Of a DNA stretch of 27,490 nt, positions 8,517 to 18,695 are shown in pieces. The number at the start of each line of letters is the position of its first letter. Within the stretch, counting starts at the first letter, position 1. The stretch is taken from contig JASANE010028366.1 in NCBI GenBank assembly GCA_030248225.1, forward strand, positions 1-27,490. Reading direction: 5' to 3'. The position numbers were made by a program, and so were the translations under genes. The notes beneath the pieces were generated by a model. It did not search any database and was not told the origin of the DNA. It was given only the letters and a program-made list of their open reading frames with translations. This stretch comes from Trileptium ribeirensis. Taxonomy: Eukaryota; Nematoda; Enoplea; Enoplida; Thoracostomopsidae.

Positions 8517-9315
8517 TAATGTCACCACCAGAATGGGATCGATTGCCGAACTGATACTGATGCTACTTCACTGCCAACGAATCAAGGTTCGCATAATGAC
8601 GCGAATACATGCCGTTAAAGATCGGCCGGAGCAACACAGTAACATAAAATGCTTTCAAACTCGGTTGAGTCAAGTATTGGGGCGATAATTGCAAGATATA
8701 TGACATGGCATACGATCGTCTTAATAGATTATCAGATGCCCAACGTCGAACATGCATTCTGTGATGCACGCACAGGAATCCACGGAACTCTTACAATATT
8801 CTCGATCCTATGCGTCACTCGATCCAATTAACAAAGCGCAACATAATATGACCCGCAGAGGCGTCGTATATTTATGGCCTATGCAACTCGAATGAAGTTT
8901 GAAGACATAACGATCTTGATGAGACGGCTCTTAGGGTTGCGTCTAGCGATAGACACTTCCCACAGTGCTCTATTCGCGACGACTCCCCCAGTTCCCATTG
9001 TCTCAATACTTGCTTGCAGGCCTTCCTCCGTGTACGTGGCCGCGTCTAACGATAGCCATTTCCTAAAGTGCCGGGTACACGGTGACCCCCATTGAAGTTG
9101 GAAGTCGGCCCCAAAACGAAGGGCATCGTCGCGCAGGTCGATCAAAGATATAGTAGAACAATATCTGTGATTACTTAAGAAGAACTGTTTCCAAAGCTAT
9201 TTCAGAGCTGCCATAAAGGACCAATGCCTTCCCGAGATTTATTTTTGGTAAAAGAATTTTGAAAATTTAATAATTTATTTTTCTATCTTGTTATTGTCGG
9301 TAGTGGTAGCCGTTA
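8517..9315. other. Intergenic, nothing recognised
   Basis: This stretch has moderate GC and several short open frames on both strands, the longest 88 codons on the minus strand at 8879-9145. None shows a family motif that I can name. It could be old transposon coding sequence, and I do not assign it. Confidence 0.5.
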
Positions 9316-9707
9316 TCATAACATAATAATATGATGATGGATTGAGTCGTCGTCTTCGACGAATCTCCGCTTCTCATTGATGTGAGCGTCAGCGACTGTA
9401 AAGACCAGTTCGGGAGCCACCACTCGGTTGCAAACGTCACAACCCAATTGTCCAACAACTCCAAGACCTCCCGTTACAATGGGTGCCTTCCTTCTATATC
9501 TCTTTTCACGCAGTTCATCCATTCTCTCTTGCTCAAATATCGTGAGACCATTTGCGCAAACTTCGTGCTACTTTGCTCGATCACGGGCCAATTGTTCAAG
9601 TTCATTAAACGTGACTTGGCATGCCTCCAGATTTTTCTTTAACTGGTCCTTATAACACTTCATTGGTGCACCAACACCTCGCTGACCTTCACTGAGTTGA
9701 CTGTAAA
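9316..9707 (-). pseudogene. 3' coding end of a LINE (non-LTR) reverse transcriptase ORF
   Basis: Read on the minus strand, the sequence starts at 9707 with FYSQLSEGQRGVGAPMKCYK and continues KDQLKKNLEACQ...LARDRAK. It then meets an in-frame TAG (9570-9568) and resumes with VCANGLTIFEQERMDELREK. Next comes a Cys-x2-Cys segment (CDVCNRVV) and an acidic and histidine-rich tail ending at 9316. This order (GQR.VGAP.K.YKDQLK, then a W/L-x-LA.DR block, FE.ER, and a short zinc-finger-like CD.C) is the familiar C-terminal tail of animal LINE-encoded polyproteins. Only the tail is present, consistent with 5' truncation at insertion. The internal stop and partial loss of the finger histidines show that it is dead. 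Confidence 0.75.
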
Positions 9708-9824
9708 AGAATAAAAGAGAGGGTCACTTTTACAGTCAATAATATACATAAGTACAATTGTGTGCGTATATTAATAATATTAATAGACATAAAAACTCTG
9801 ACTTATACACATCACAAATAATTA

Positions 9825-10296
9825 TTACACACTTTCACACATTTTCGCTTATTATATGTCCACTACAAAATATATGTTCATGCGTAATTAAAAATTATTA
9901 TTATTATTATTATCTGTTTATTACTTTATTTCTTTATTATATTTTGTGTGTAGTTCAGTTTTATTGCTTGTCTTCCAAGAGGATGCGATCACCTAATTTG
10001 CATAATTTAAAATTCATTTTACAATTTTATTTCAATTTTAGTTCAGTTTTCGAGTTTAATTTTACACACTTTCACACATTTTCGCTTATTATATGTCCCC
10101 TCCAAATTATGTGTTCATGCGAAATTAAAAATTATTATTAATATCTATTTATTACTTTATTTGTTTATTATATTTTGTGTGTAGTTCAGTTTTATTGCTT
10201 GTTTTCCAAGAGGACGCGATCACATAATTTGCATAATTTAAAATTCATTTTACAATTTTATTTCAATTTTAGTTCAGTTTTCGAGTTTCATTTTAC
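9825..10296. repeat. Tandem duplication, two AT-rich units of about 237 bp
   Basis: The unit beginning TTACACACTTTCACAC at 9825 repeats at 10062 with only scattered differences. Both units contain an ATT microsatellite (longer in unit 1, about 9890-9913), a TTTTGTGTGTAGTTCAG block and a TTCCAAGAGGA block. The array is non-coding. The 127-codon open frame across it is low-complexity chance. Confidence 0.9.
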
Positions 10297-10410
10297 GAAT
10301 AGCTTATCTCGGTCAACAACTGGTTGAACTAGTTCTTCAACATAGGGGTGTTGTTATGAAAGACTGACCTCATGGTTCAAGAAAAAGCATTTGATCTCAT
10401 TGGTTGCTAT

Positions 10411-11811
10411 CAGGGTTGGGTTTTCCTGAAAAAAGTCGGACCGGAAAAAACCGGTTTTTTCAGGAAAAAATGGAAAAAACAGAAAAAACGGAAAATAATA
10501 TTCAAAGTTCCACTGTTCGGCGAAAAATAGCAGTAAACACAGTTTTATGCGAAATTGAATACCGTTGTTGACTATTAATGTCTTAATTACTGAAAAATGT
10601 CTAAAACTGCAATGTTGTCACACAATTTGCAACCCCACAGTGCAGCGGCGCTTGAATCTTTCGAAGTGTAGGGTTGCGGGAAAACCACACGATGGCTATA
10701 TCCATAGGAGGACTACGTATAATTATTTGGCTCGAATTAATTGTGAAAGAACTTAATAAGCAACCGCAAACTCATATTTTCCAGCTTTGTATTTGCGCGA
10801 TAACATGATAAAACGAAGCCGGTATATTCTATATACTGCAAAGCATCTTTCATGTCTTCATCTATTTAATATTGATACAAAGGCCGCGCCGGTGGAGACA
10901 GAATCTACGGTGGAATTCTTTTGTTTAAATGTCAATGCACTGTAATTGGGCAAATATAAAGTTCCTGGTTGGTCATTGAGGTCTTGTGTCAGTAGATAAG
11001 CATCGGCTACTGAAATAAAGGCGTTGTTTGCTGAAAAATGTATATAAATGGAAAATAGCACGGAAAAAACGAAAGCTTAAAAATGATTAAAATTTTTAGC
11101 ACTATGTGAACTTACTATTAGTTAAACTGGTGTCAGACTATCCGCCGTCCAAGTGATGCTGGAAGCGCATTAATACAATAGTCTATCTAATTTAAGTCTA
11201 CAATCCAACGGTCGAGCTATTTAGTTTATCACTCGCCGTGGTAAATATGGCATACACGCCGGAGTTGTTTCTGTCACAGTAGGTAAACGGACCGGTGCGG
11301 ATAGTGGGATGGTGGCCAACCACCAAGGGCTGTAACCCCTTGGTTTTTTTTTGGGGGGGGAGAGCTGAAGTTATGGGTGACCAACCCCTGTCCCATAACC
11401 TCCAGTCGACATGTGTGCGGCGACTGTGTCTGCCAAGTTTACTGCTTTTATATTCTCAATACAAATCCCATGGCTCTATTCAGTACCGTACCTATTTGGT
11501 TTCAATATACCATCGGACAAAAGTTTCTGTTGCGGCGGAGGAAACAAGCTATGCTTATGCTAAGGTTATAAATTCAGTCGATGCTTGGAAGATAGTGTTA
11601 TACCATTTCTACCATAACGCATGAAATGTAAAGGCTGTTTAAACGAGTGTATAATGCTAAATAATATTTTGTTGCATGACGGTTTTCTAACTATTTTCGG
11701 CTCCAAATCCCTGAAATAGTTTTTTCCATTTTTATCGGGGGGGGGGGGGGGGGTAGGAAAAACGCAAAAAACTCTTTTTTTCCGTTGTGTTTTTTCCGGT
11801 GCCCAACCCTG
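10411..11811. mobile_element. Non-autonomous hAT-type DNA transposon, 1.4 kb
   Basis: The left end CAGGGTTGGG (10411-10420) pairs with the right end CCCAACCCTG (11802-11811). Subterminal ACCGGAAAAAAC-type motifs occur in inverted orientation (left about 10440-10452, right about 11789-11800). Eight bases before the left end (GTTGCTAT, 10403-10410) and eight after the right end (GTTGCTAC, 11812-11819) match at 7 of 8, the target duplication length of hAT elements. The interior has two short stem-loops (11312-11325 and 11370-11399) and a G17 run (11737-11753). I recognise no transposase coding. Confidence 0.85.
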
Positions 11812-11819
11812 GTTGCTAC

Positions 11820-12287
11820 TGATATTAAGTTGAGTTCAACTTGTTTTATGGAACTCTAAAGTATTGATTACAGCAAACGTCTTGGTTACCACTACTTATA
11901 ATAATAATAATGCTGGTATAAACTGTTAGTAATAAAACTAGAAGTAAAACGATCAATTGCGTGTTTGTTGCGGACGATTAAAAACTAACGTGCACCTATA
12001 CGTGTAGTAGTTATAAACCCCAGGGAACTGGGTTGAACCCTCTGTTGCACGAAGTGGTGTTGGGTTATTCTTCCTGACGCTTACACACAATATTTGGTGA
12101 CGGCCTCGTGTTCCGATAGCCAACTGAATCCATAAACGGTGGTTTGTGCGCTGCACAAATCTTGCACAGTACCTACCACTGGAACGGAAGAAGAATTGTA
12201 CCCCTAAAATGAAGGTCGTAGGGAAAGTTGGATGATACTCCCATATACCGAGCCAAATATCAAAATCCTGCGCCCCGTACCCAAGCC
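11820..12287. other. Intergenic, nothing recognised
   Basis: There is an AAT-type microsatellite at about 11897-11912 and otherwise unique-looking sequence with no supported gene. Confidence 0.5.
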
Positions 12288-12408
12288 TCTTTTCTTTGTG
12301 AAACTCGCCCCAACCTAAGTCGCTCCAAATTGTGAAACCTGTGCCTCAACTCAAGACCTTCCTAATTGTGAAACCTGCGCTCCAACTCAAGCCCCTCCTA
12401 ATTGTTGG
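12288..12408. repeat. Minisatellite, about 36-bp unit, just over three copies
   Basis: Units at 12288-12322, 12323-12358, 12359-12394 and a partial one from 12395 share the pattern TCCTAATTGTGAAACCTG followed by CCAACTCAAG. Divergence between units is moderate, highest in the first. Confidence 0.75.
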
Positions 12409-12497
12409 CCCCTTGCCTATGTGGATTATTAAAGGAGAAATCAAACAAAATATTTAATATGTAAGAAATATATAACTAACGGTCAGGGGTAGGCCTT

Positions 12498-12690
12498 ACT
12501 AAAGACGGGAGATGTCGCACATAGCAGTTATATAATTTCTGTGATGTCGGGCAGGAATAGCTGAATCTGTAGAGAGCCCCTGTGTGGAACCATTAGATCG
12601 TAGTCGTGGATTCGAAACCCACTACAGCGCACTTTTCTCTTAGCTGCATTTCAAATACTTGCGTCGTGTAGTATCCATCACTGCGTCCGA
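12498..12690 (+). repeat. tRNA-derived SINE-like repeat, copy 1
   Basis: A head with AGACGGGAGATGTCG and TGATGTCGGGCAGGAATAGC is followed by an A-box-like TAGCTGAATCTGTAGAG (12558-12574) and a B-box-like GGATTCGAAAC (12608-12618). The head matches copies 2 and 3. The tail is less clear. Pol III type promoters are inferred from these boxes only. Confidence 0.55.
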
Positions 12691-12704
12691 ATGAAAATTA
12701 TACC

Positions 12705-12881
12705 CCTAACAATAGCGGCTTAATATCTGGTGCGAAGTCGGACAGGAATACCTCGGCTATGCATATAGATTCAAGAAATGTAGGTTGCGTGTCGAATCCC
12801 ACCGCTACCCAAGTTTTCAGCAGGCCGTTTTTCAAATCCCTTGAAGCTCCTACCGCTAACTTTGAATAAAAATATATAAAA
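12705..12881 (+). repeat. tRNA-derived SINE-like repeat, copy 2
   Basis: It shares TTAATATCTG.TGCGA.GTC with copy 3 and GTCGGRCAGGAATA with copy 1. The B-box-like GTGTCGAATCCCA is at 12789-12801. The 3' part AAGCTCCTACCGCT.A.TTTGAAT followed by AAAAATATATAAAA (12844-12881) is shared with copy 3 and looks like the SINE tail. Confidence 0.65.
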
Positions 12882-13109
12882 AAGGAGGCGTACTATGGAG
12901 GTCGGACACTACTGCCACCCCGACGAACCCAGAATTATTCCTAAGGACTTTATCCTTCGCCACACATGGCTGGCCTAACAGCCAACAGCTTAAGCACCAC
13001 TAATCCCCTATCCGGTTATTAAATAAAATGTATTACATAAACAGGTATATACATATATAAATGAAATACACGGTTATATTAAAATTAGGCCAGTTGTCTT
13101 AGGTCTTAA

Positions 13110-13308
13110 TGGAAGACGGGCGATAGCGGATTAATATCTGCTGCGATGTCATGAAGTGCTAAGCCGGCTAGAGCACCATCCTGCGTTGCAAGATTGGGAG
13201 GTTCGAATTCCACCAATATCCAACATTTGAACCGGCCGTTTTTTAAATCCCTTCATCTTTAAGCTCCTACCGCTGAGTTTGAATTAAAAATATATAAAAT
13301 AACATTAG
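13110..13308 (+). repeat. tRNA-derived SINE-like repeat, copy 3
   Basis: This is the best tRNA-like copy. The A-box-like TAAGCCGGCTAGAGCACC (13160-13177) and B-box-like GAGGTTCGAATTCCA (13198-13212) have near tRNA spacing. The same A-rich tail as copy 2 ends about 85 bp before the PP2A A-subunit start codon. It is a SINE rather than a tRNA gene because the arms do not close and the head and tail are shared with copy 2. Confidence 0.7.
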
Positions 13309-13392
13309 TGTCATTATTTAGGTTGTGGTATTTATGCTGATGATATAGCTACTTTTATTTAAATAAGCAACATTTTATAAAATATATATTTT

Positions 13393-13485
13393 ATGGCGAA
13401 CCCTCCAGCAGCTGTTGGCGAGGGAGACGATTCCTTATATCCAATCGCTGTATTAATTGATGAGCTGCGAAATGAAGATGTCCAG
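13393..13485 (+). CDS. PPP2R1A: PP2A scaffold subunit A (PR65), coding exon 1
   Basis: The encoded protein is the HEAT-repeat scaffold of protein phosphatase 2A. It holds the catalytic C subunit at its C-terminal repeats and the regulatory B subunits at its N-terminal repeats, in cytoplasm and nucleus. Exon 1 encodes 31 residues, a short variable start and then [20 protein letters not shown], which is almost invariant in animal A subunits and forms the start of HEAT repeat 1. ATG 13393 is chosen because it precedes the conserved block by the usual short leader. The donor is CAG|GTAATT at 13486, phase 0. Sequence upstream is very AT-rich, and I cannot tell whether a 5' UTR intron exists. Together the six exons give 222 codons of a protein that is about 590 residues in other animals. 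The human symbol is used for the ortholog. The fly gene is Pp2A-29B. Confidence 0.95.
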
Positions 13486-15066
13486 GTAATTTGCTGCTTC
13501 TGTAATATATATCGTCGTTTAATTGAACGCTTGATATTGTATCTAAAAATATTAAAATTTTTCTGGGTGTGTGCCATTATATAACCTGAATTTCTATATT
13601 GTACGCGTATCTGTTTATATATCTAGATAAACTAATATCTAAAACAGAAATTCTATTGCGGTAAATAATTGCCCGCTGTTTGGAACTGTACAGCATATGT
13701 ACGAAAAATCTAAGAACAAGCACATTGAAACTTGAAATCTAAGTTGAATTTGTAGTTATGATTAGTATTTGATATGCTAACTAGTAAAATTGAAGGCAAT
13801 ATGAAATGCATAACCTTTGGTTGATTGTAGTTTGTCAGACAAAGTTTTCTGGGGAACCTGGAATGCGATTGAGTTAAATTATTAAAAAGAAATCCTGTAG
13901 CCGTGTGCAGTTATAACGGATTTCTTGCTTCAAGATTACCGCAACTAGGAGAAAACGACGAATAGTGGAATAACACGGGAAATTGACAGAGATACGGTAA
14001 TTTATACACAATAACGTGGAATTACTAATAAAACAGGAAAATAACTTGATTTAGTTGTCCTGGAAATGACCGGACTTCAACTTTTATTTTATTGCTGGTG
14101 TATTATTGCTCTTCTGATTTTTAAGGCGCTCCATAAGCTCAGTATTAATTTTGAAATAGTCACCGAGTAAAGACTAGCACGGCTGGCGCAGATCTGGTTT
14201 CCTCCGCGCCGGTTACTATTTTTGAAAGCGAGGAAGCGGAGTTCCTCAGATGTTCTCTAAATTGGGAAATTTCTCGATGCCGGGATATTAATGTTTTTTG
14301 GAGTTAGGCGCGCAAACCGTTTCATATGTCCCCTTGAGTGTAAAATATATGCCTGTGTGAAAGCATCGTACAGACATTCCACGGTGAACGACCACGATAA
14401 ATACACAAATTCAATTTTTTCGTTTGGGGGGGCGGACCCCAGGCACATACATAGACTTTATTACGGTTATATCAGTTGCTGCCACCCACCGTGGTGTACA
14501 GGGATAAATCTTCGATATATTACAATGGCGTTTCCATAGGACCAAAATTTTATCCGGGGCCACCAGCTCTAGCGTATATACTTTGGCCACATTGTCATTC
14601 TTCGTTGTCCACATCACAGACTGGCGCGTGCTACGCCCGGAGCATTGTAGTTATAGAATTCTTCTCTGAAAGGGCCAATCGCGTTCCCTGTGGCACACCA
14701 CTTTTAACTTCAGTCGATCCTAATCTTCCCCATTAGCAACAACGTCTTGAGATTGATTATGGTTAAAGGAATGTAGCATAATTTCGAACGGTTGTGGACA
14801 GACTTGTTACATATATACTTATATAGTGGATACAGCTTTGCAGCATTTTGTGTTTTCAATGCACTGCATACATTGTCCACAGAGAAGACGTGCCTTCTGG
14901 AGAAAATTGCTAGATATGATTGTGGGCCAAGTCGCCAAGTATTAGATATATCTGTGATCTCAGGAAATACTCGGTATTGTTCGACTGTTCTCCTGGCTAT
15001 CGGTATTGCATTTGGCTTTGAGAAATCACATTTTTTCAGTTCAATACTTTTTCTATATCATTTCAG
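13486..15066 (+). other. Intron 1 of the PP2A A-subunit gene
   Basis: The donor is GTAATT (13486) and the acceptor is TTTCAG (15061-15066). A GC-rich patch at 14420-14450 and a short foldback near 14200-14240 (TCCTCCGCGCC against GAGGAAGCGGAG) are the only visible structures. I see no coding sequence. Confidence 0.85.
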
Positions 15067-15157
15067 CTGCGGCTCAATAGCATACGCAAGTTGTCGACAA
15101 TTGCCTTGGCGCTCGGTGTTGAGCGGACGCGTTCCGAATTGATTCCATTTTTAACAG
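15067..15157 (+). CDS. PPP2R1A: PP2A scaffold subunit A, coding exon 2
   Basis: The exon encodes [20 protein letters not shown] followed by [10 protein letters not shown], completing HEAT repeat 1 and starting repeat 2. The acceptor is a good pyrimidine-rich TATATCATTTCAG. The donor is AACAG|GTTTGA, and the exon ends one base into a codon (phase 1). The split codon GAC (Asp) is completed by exon 3, as the family alignment requires. The exon is only 91 bp and in this frame is easily missed by open-frame searches. Confidence 0.95.
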
Positions 15158-17369
15158 GTTTGATATGTTTTATTTTTTGTTTTCTGATCAAGTATATGCA
15201 GGGTGCTGCTTTTTTCGCGTAGCACGTGTGATTACTGTTCAAAATCCAAAATCTTCACATTCATCTATTTCGGTAATCAAATTCGTAATAAGTATTTGTT
15301 TTCATCTGTCTTAAGCGTATACTATTTATAATCCTGGCATGGTTTTAAATTGGCACGGAACAATTTGTCGTTTACATAATACCCAATTTTCGTTTATTGT
15401 CTTTGGATTTATGAACCTCGGGGCTTGTGAACGTGATTGAGTCGGGCTAGTGTTTATGTTGTCGTGGCCGGTTTTACTCTCGGTTGCGAACTTTACAAAA
15501 ATTGTAAGTTTTTCTTTACTTTTACCATTTTTTATTTTAAATAATCGAATTGAATTCAAAGTGGGTGAAACGAGCGAACCGAAAAATTCTAACGAGCCGC
15601 ACAGTGGTGAAATTTTACGACGTCCGTTATTATTTTTAGGGTGACGCGCACAACTCCTTTTGTTTTGGGTGATAGTTCATTTTTAAGATTGAAATCTTTA
15701 TGCCGTTTAGTTAAGCATAAAGCTCGAGTCCAACATCTTCCCGCAGAAAAAACGGTTCGATGAGGCTTTGGTCAGGTATTGTAGAGACCCGAAACTCACG
15801 TTATCTGTTGCATCTCGAATACCGGTGCAGATATATCATTGAAAATGTGCTCATTTTGTAGAACAAGGATACAAATCTTTCCTACGAGGTCTATTCAAGA
15901 TATATGATTTGGCTCAAAAAGGTTTTAAACGGACCTCCGAAACCGAAATAATACCTACTCGGCAAAATCTCCGCGGTCCTTATGAGTGAATTACGATAAA
16001 TGTGCGCAGCGATATGGCAAAATAGACGAAATCAATTTTATTTCTTGTTTTGAAGTAACTTTTTATATTTTTACTCGATTTGATTCTGTTAAATCTGATT
16101 CTAATTTTACATCTGTGGATTTGATTCCACTTAAGTCAAATGAATTTTAATCGAGTTGTCACAATCGTACTATCAGCTAAGTGAAGTTAAAACCAACCGT
16201 AAACATCAACGAGATGTACACTAGGTGTATGTGTTTAACATAAAACTTTTGCTAAAATTCTCGCCAAAACTCAATTTAAGAACTTTGTAGAACTGAATTT
16301 AAAACGAACTTATTTTAAATCGAAACTGTTTTTAATTTTACCATATCTATGCACGTGCACACATCTTATCGTAGTTCCCGTGTTAAAGCTATCTGGGTGT
16401 TAGTCTCATTTTGTACATCAACTCATCCTCTGTGAGTCCCTAAACACTCATTAAGCCGGTATATCTTCTCAAGTATTCCAGGAACATGCTTATATTCGGC
16501 TCAGTTTGTAAGTTGATGGTCATTATAGCGGTGAACTTCTTGCTAAGTTACACATGCAACGTTCAGAATCCACCGCATTTGCGATAAGGCAAGCTATTGT
16601 TATACAAATACATAGACGTTGTTCAGCTTTGTTTTTATTGATGGTGAGAAACTCAGGTAAAATTTCGAATTCACACTACACTATTTTGGCTGTGGGTGGC
16701 TTTCCTGTTGTAGGGGAAACTGACTGGAAATTTTTTATTCACACTTCACAAATTTTTATCTTTTTATTTTATTTTCAATTGTATGGTTTAGTTCTACTTA
16801 TTATAATGCAAAAATTCAGTTATTTATCGATACTACAGTGGGTGTTAGTGCAAAAAGAATGGGCATCTTTGCATGATAATACATCATTCCATACAAATCC
16901 ACTGGTATGCTGTCGGATATAAGCTGTAGTGTAGTTATGCATAGTTAGGTATGCGTGTAGTTACCAGTGTGTCCTGAATACCTTGCCGAGTATACGACTG
17001 CATGACACCGAATATTTTCTAGGTTTACTTCTACACAAAACAGACAAAATACAAACGTCTTCATTCTGTGGGATTCTCACTTATAGTATATATTTTCATT
17101 GGTTGGTGCAAACAGATTTCTTAAACTGAGAAAGATCTTTTTATGGTAAACGTCTGAAGTATATAAATCTACCTCTACACGTAAATTATTTTTATACACA
17201 ATGAGCACTGAACAGTGACAGGTTTTAGTTCGTCGCGAAATTTTTTGCGTTGCTTCATTTGTATTACAGTAAGCATCGTGGTGATAAAATCAATTATAAT
17301 TTTATTGTAATATGTAATCGCTGTTCAACTATTCAATTAATAAGAAATGTATTATACGATTGATTTTAG
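15158..17369 (+). other. Intron 2 of the PP2A A-subunit gene
   Basis: It runs from GTTTGA (15158) to GATTTTAG (17369). The sequence is AT-rich. I found no repeat with recognisable ends, and the short open frames are not supported. Confidence 0.85.
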
Positions 17370-17470
17370 ACACTATCTATGACGAAGACGAAGTCTTGCT
17401 TGCTCTCGCCGAGCAACTCGGTAATTTTACGCCGTTGGTTGGTGGGCCTGAGCATGTACATGTCCTTCTA
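17370..17470 (+). CDS. PPP2R1A: PP2A scaffold subunit A, coding exon 3
   Basis: The exon finishes the split Asp codon and reads [17 protein letters not shown], then [16 protein letters not shown], the second half of HEAT repeat 2 and the start of repeat 3. [17 protein letters not shown] is a hallmark block of animal PR65. The acceptor is TTTTAG at 17364-17369. The donor GTATGT follows CTTCTA at 17471, phase 0. Confidence 0.95.
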
Positions 17471-18198
17471 GTATGTCTAGTTTTTTAAAAATCTTGTTTT
17501 GTGTGATTAATTTACCGATTACAGCAGTATCGTTGCTATGTCAGTGCGTGTTCACATTGCGTCCGATCCGAATCGCACGTGTGTTTTATGTAGAGAGAGC
17601 ACACTGCATCAGGTCCGGAACATAATGCACAATTTTTTCCGATTTAAGTGGGTGATATAGTGTGAAAATAAAAATACATGTACATACAACATACGTATAC
17701 GATAACTATAAAATTTGGTCATGTCGGATCGGATCCTATGCAAAGTGAACACAGTTCTGCTCAAATCGAATGCAGTGTCAAAACGGTCATATTCCCATAA
17801 TTTTTGTTCTTATTTGTGGCGGCTTAAGACAGCGAGCAGGGCGAAACCTATGTTTTATGTTATGTATTTCTTAAATCAAAGCTATCGGTTGTTTTTTTAG
17901 AAGCTTCGTGTGTCAAAATACGTAAAAATGCAAAATATTCTTAGCTCATTCGTAAATTTATGTTCCATGACATTGAATTTATATATTAAATATATATATA
18001 TTATATATTAAGTGGTTGAACGTTTGGGTTAACTTCTGCTGAATATGCTTATTATATACAATTGTTAAATTAGTAGTTTTATTTCTATCACGTAATCTTT
18101 TCCTAAATTTCACTTAATATTTATATAATTTTCAACAATGTCGTGACAAATGTATATTTACAAAGCTATATTATTGTATATACACTTGTCATTTGTGC
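17471..18198 (+). other. First part of intron 3
   Basis: The sequence is AT-rich with an AT-repeat stretch at about 17977-18011 and no supported gene. The tail of the intron (from 18199) is occupied by duplicated exon 4 material. Confidence 0.8.
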
Positions 18199-18362
18199 CG
18201 TATTTTTTCACTTATCTGGCCTGCTCTAGATAACTTAGCAATCGTTGAAGAGACGGTGAGAAAGCCATCGAATTTCTGCGAGTGAATTATCAAAAATCAT
18301 TCCTCGTCGCATGCTCGAAGAATGCCGCTAGTCAAATATACGAAACTATATTACAATTTTAC
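18199..18362 (+). pseudogene. Decayed upstream duplicate of exon 4, copy A
   Basis: The unit begins with the intron-end sequence CGTATTTTTTCAC and continues with an exon 4 copy at 18220-18336 (CCTGCTCTAG.TAACTTAGCA onward). The acceptor AG has become GG (TCTGG before 18220), a four-base deletion follows GAGACGGT, and GAGTGA at about 18279-18284 lacks the exon's reading. The segment then joins unrelated intron sequence (TATACGAAACTATAT) that also follows copy B. It is not expected to be spliced in. Confidence 0.85.
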
Positions 18363-18532
18363 CGTATTTCACATTTCTAACCTGTTCTAAAAATCTGTAG
18401 CCGTTGAAGAGACGTAGTGCGTGAGAGAGCAGTCGAATCTCTGCGAGCGATTGCCAAAAAGCATTCATCGGCGGCGCTCAAAGGACATTACATGCCACTA
18501 GTTAAATTTACGAAACTATATAAAAATTTTGG
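18363..18532 (+). pseudogene. Decayed upstream duplicate of exon 4, copy B
   Basis: This is the same unit as copy A, with the exon 4 copy at 18381-18506. The acceptor AG has become AA (TTTCTAA before 18381). Single-base deletions in CTAAAAATCTG and in GAGACGTAG break the frame. It resembles functional exon 4 more closely than copy A over its 3' half (TCTCTGCGA, ATTACATGCCACTAGT). The joined intron sequence (TTACGAAACTATAT) is shared with copy A. Confidence 0.85.
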
Positions 18533-18553
18533 CGTATTTTTTCACATTTGTAG

Positions 18554-18695
18554 CCTGCTCTAGAAAACTTAGCAACCGTTGAAGAGACGGTAGTGCGTGA
18601 GAAAGCCGTCGAATCTCTGCGAACAATTGCCGAAAAGCATTCCTCGTCGGCGCTCGAAGAACATTACATGCCACTAGTCAAAAGGCTCGCAGGCG
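18554..18695 (+). CDS. PPP2R1A: PP2A scaffold subunit A, coding exon 4
   Basis: The exon encodes [20 protein letters not shown], then [18 protein letters not shown] and [10 protein letters not shown], spanning HEAT repeat 3 and entering repeat 4. LATVEETVV and KAVESLR are conserved in the family. The acceptor is CATTTGTAG at 18545-18553. The donor is GGCG|GTAAGA at 18696, phase 1, with a split Gly codon completed by exon 5. It is the third and only intact copy of a local triplication (18199-18695). Confidence 0.95.

Noticed and set aside
8879..9145. 88-codon minus-strand open frame
   Set aside because: No recognisable motif, no start context, and surrounded by transposon debris. Not supported as a gene.
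9758..10141. 127-codon open frame
   Set aside because: It is low-complexity AT-rich sequence lying across the 237-bp tandem duplication, with no domain.
13160..13212. Functional tRNA gene
   Set aside because: A- and B-box-like motifs are present, but I cannot form the acceptor and anticodon arms, and the flanks match a second SINE copy.
17600..17640. Possible duplicate of the exon 3 end (GGTCCGGAACATAATGCAC)
   Set aside because: Similarity is short and imperfect, without an acceptor or longer match. Probably chance.
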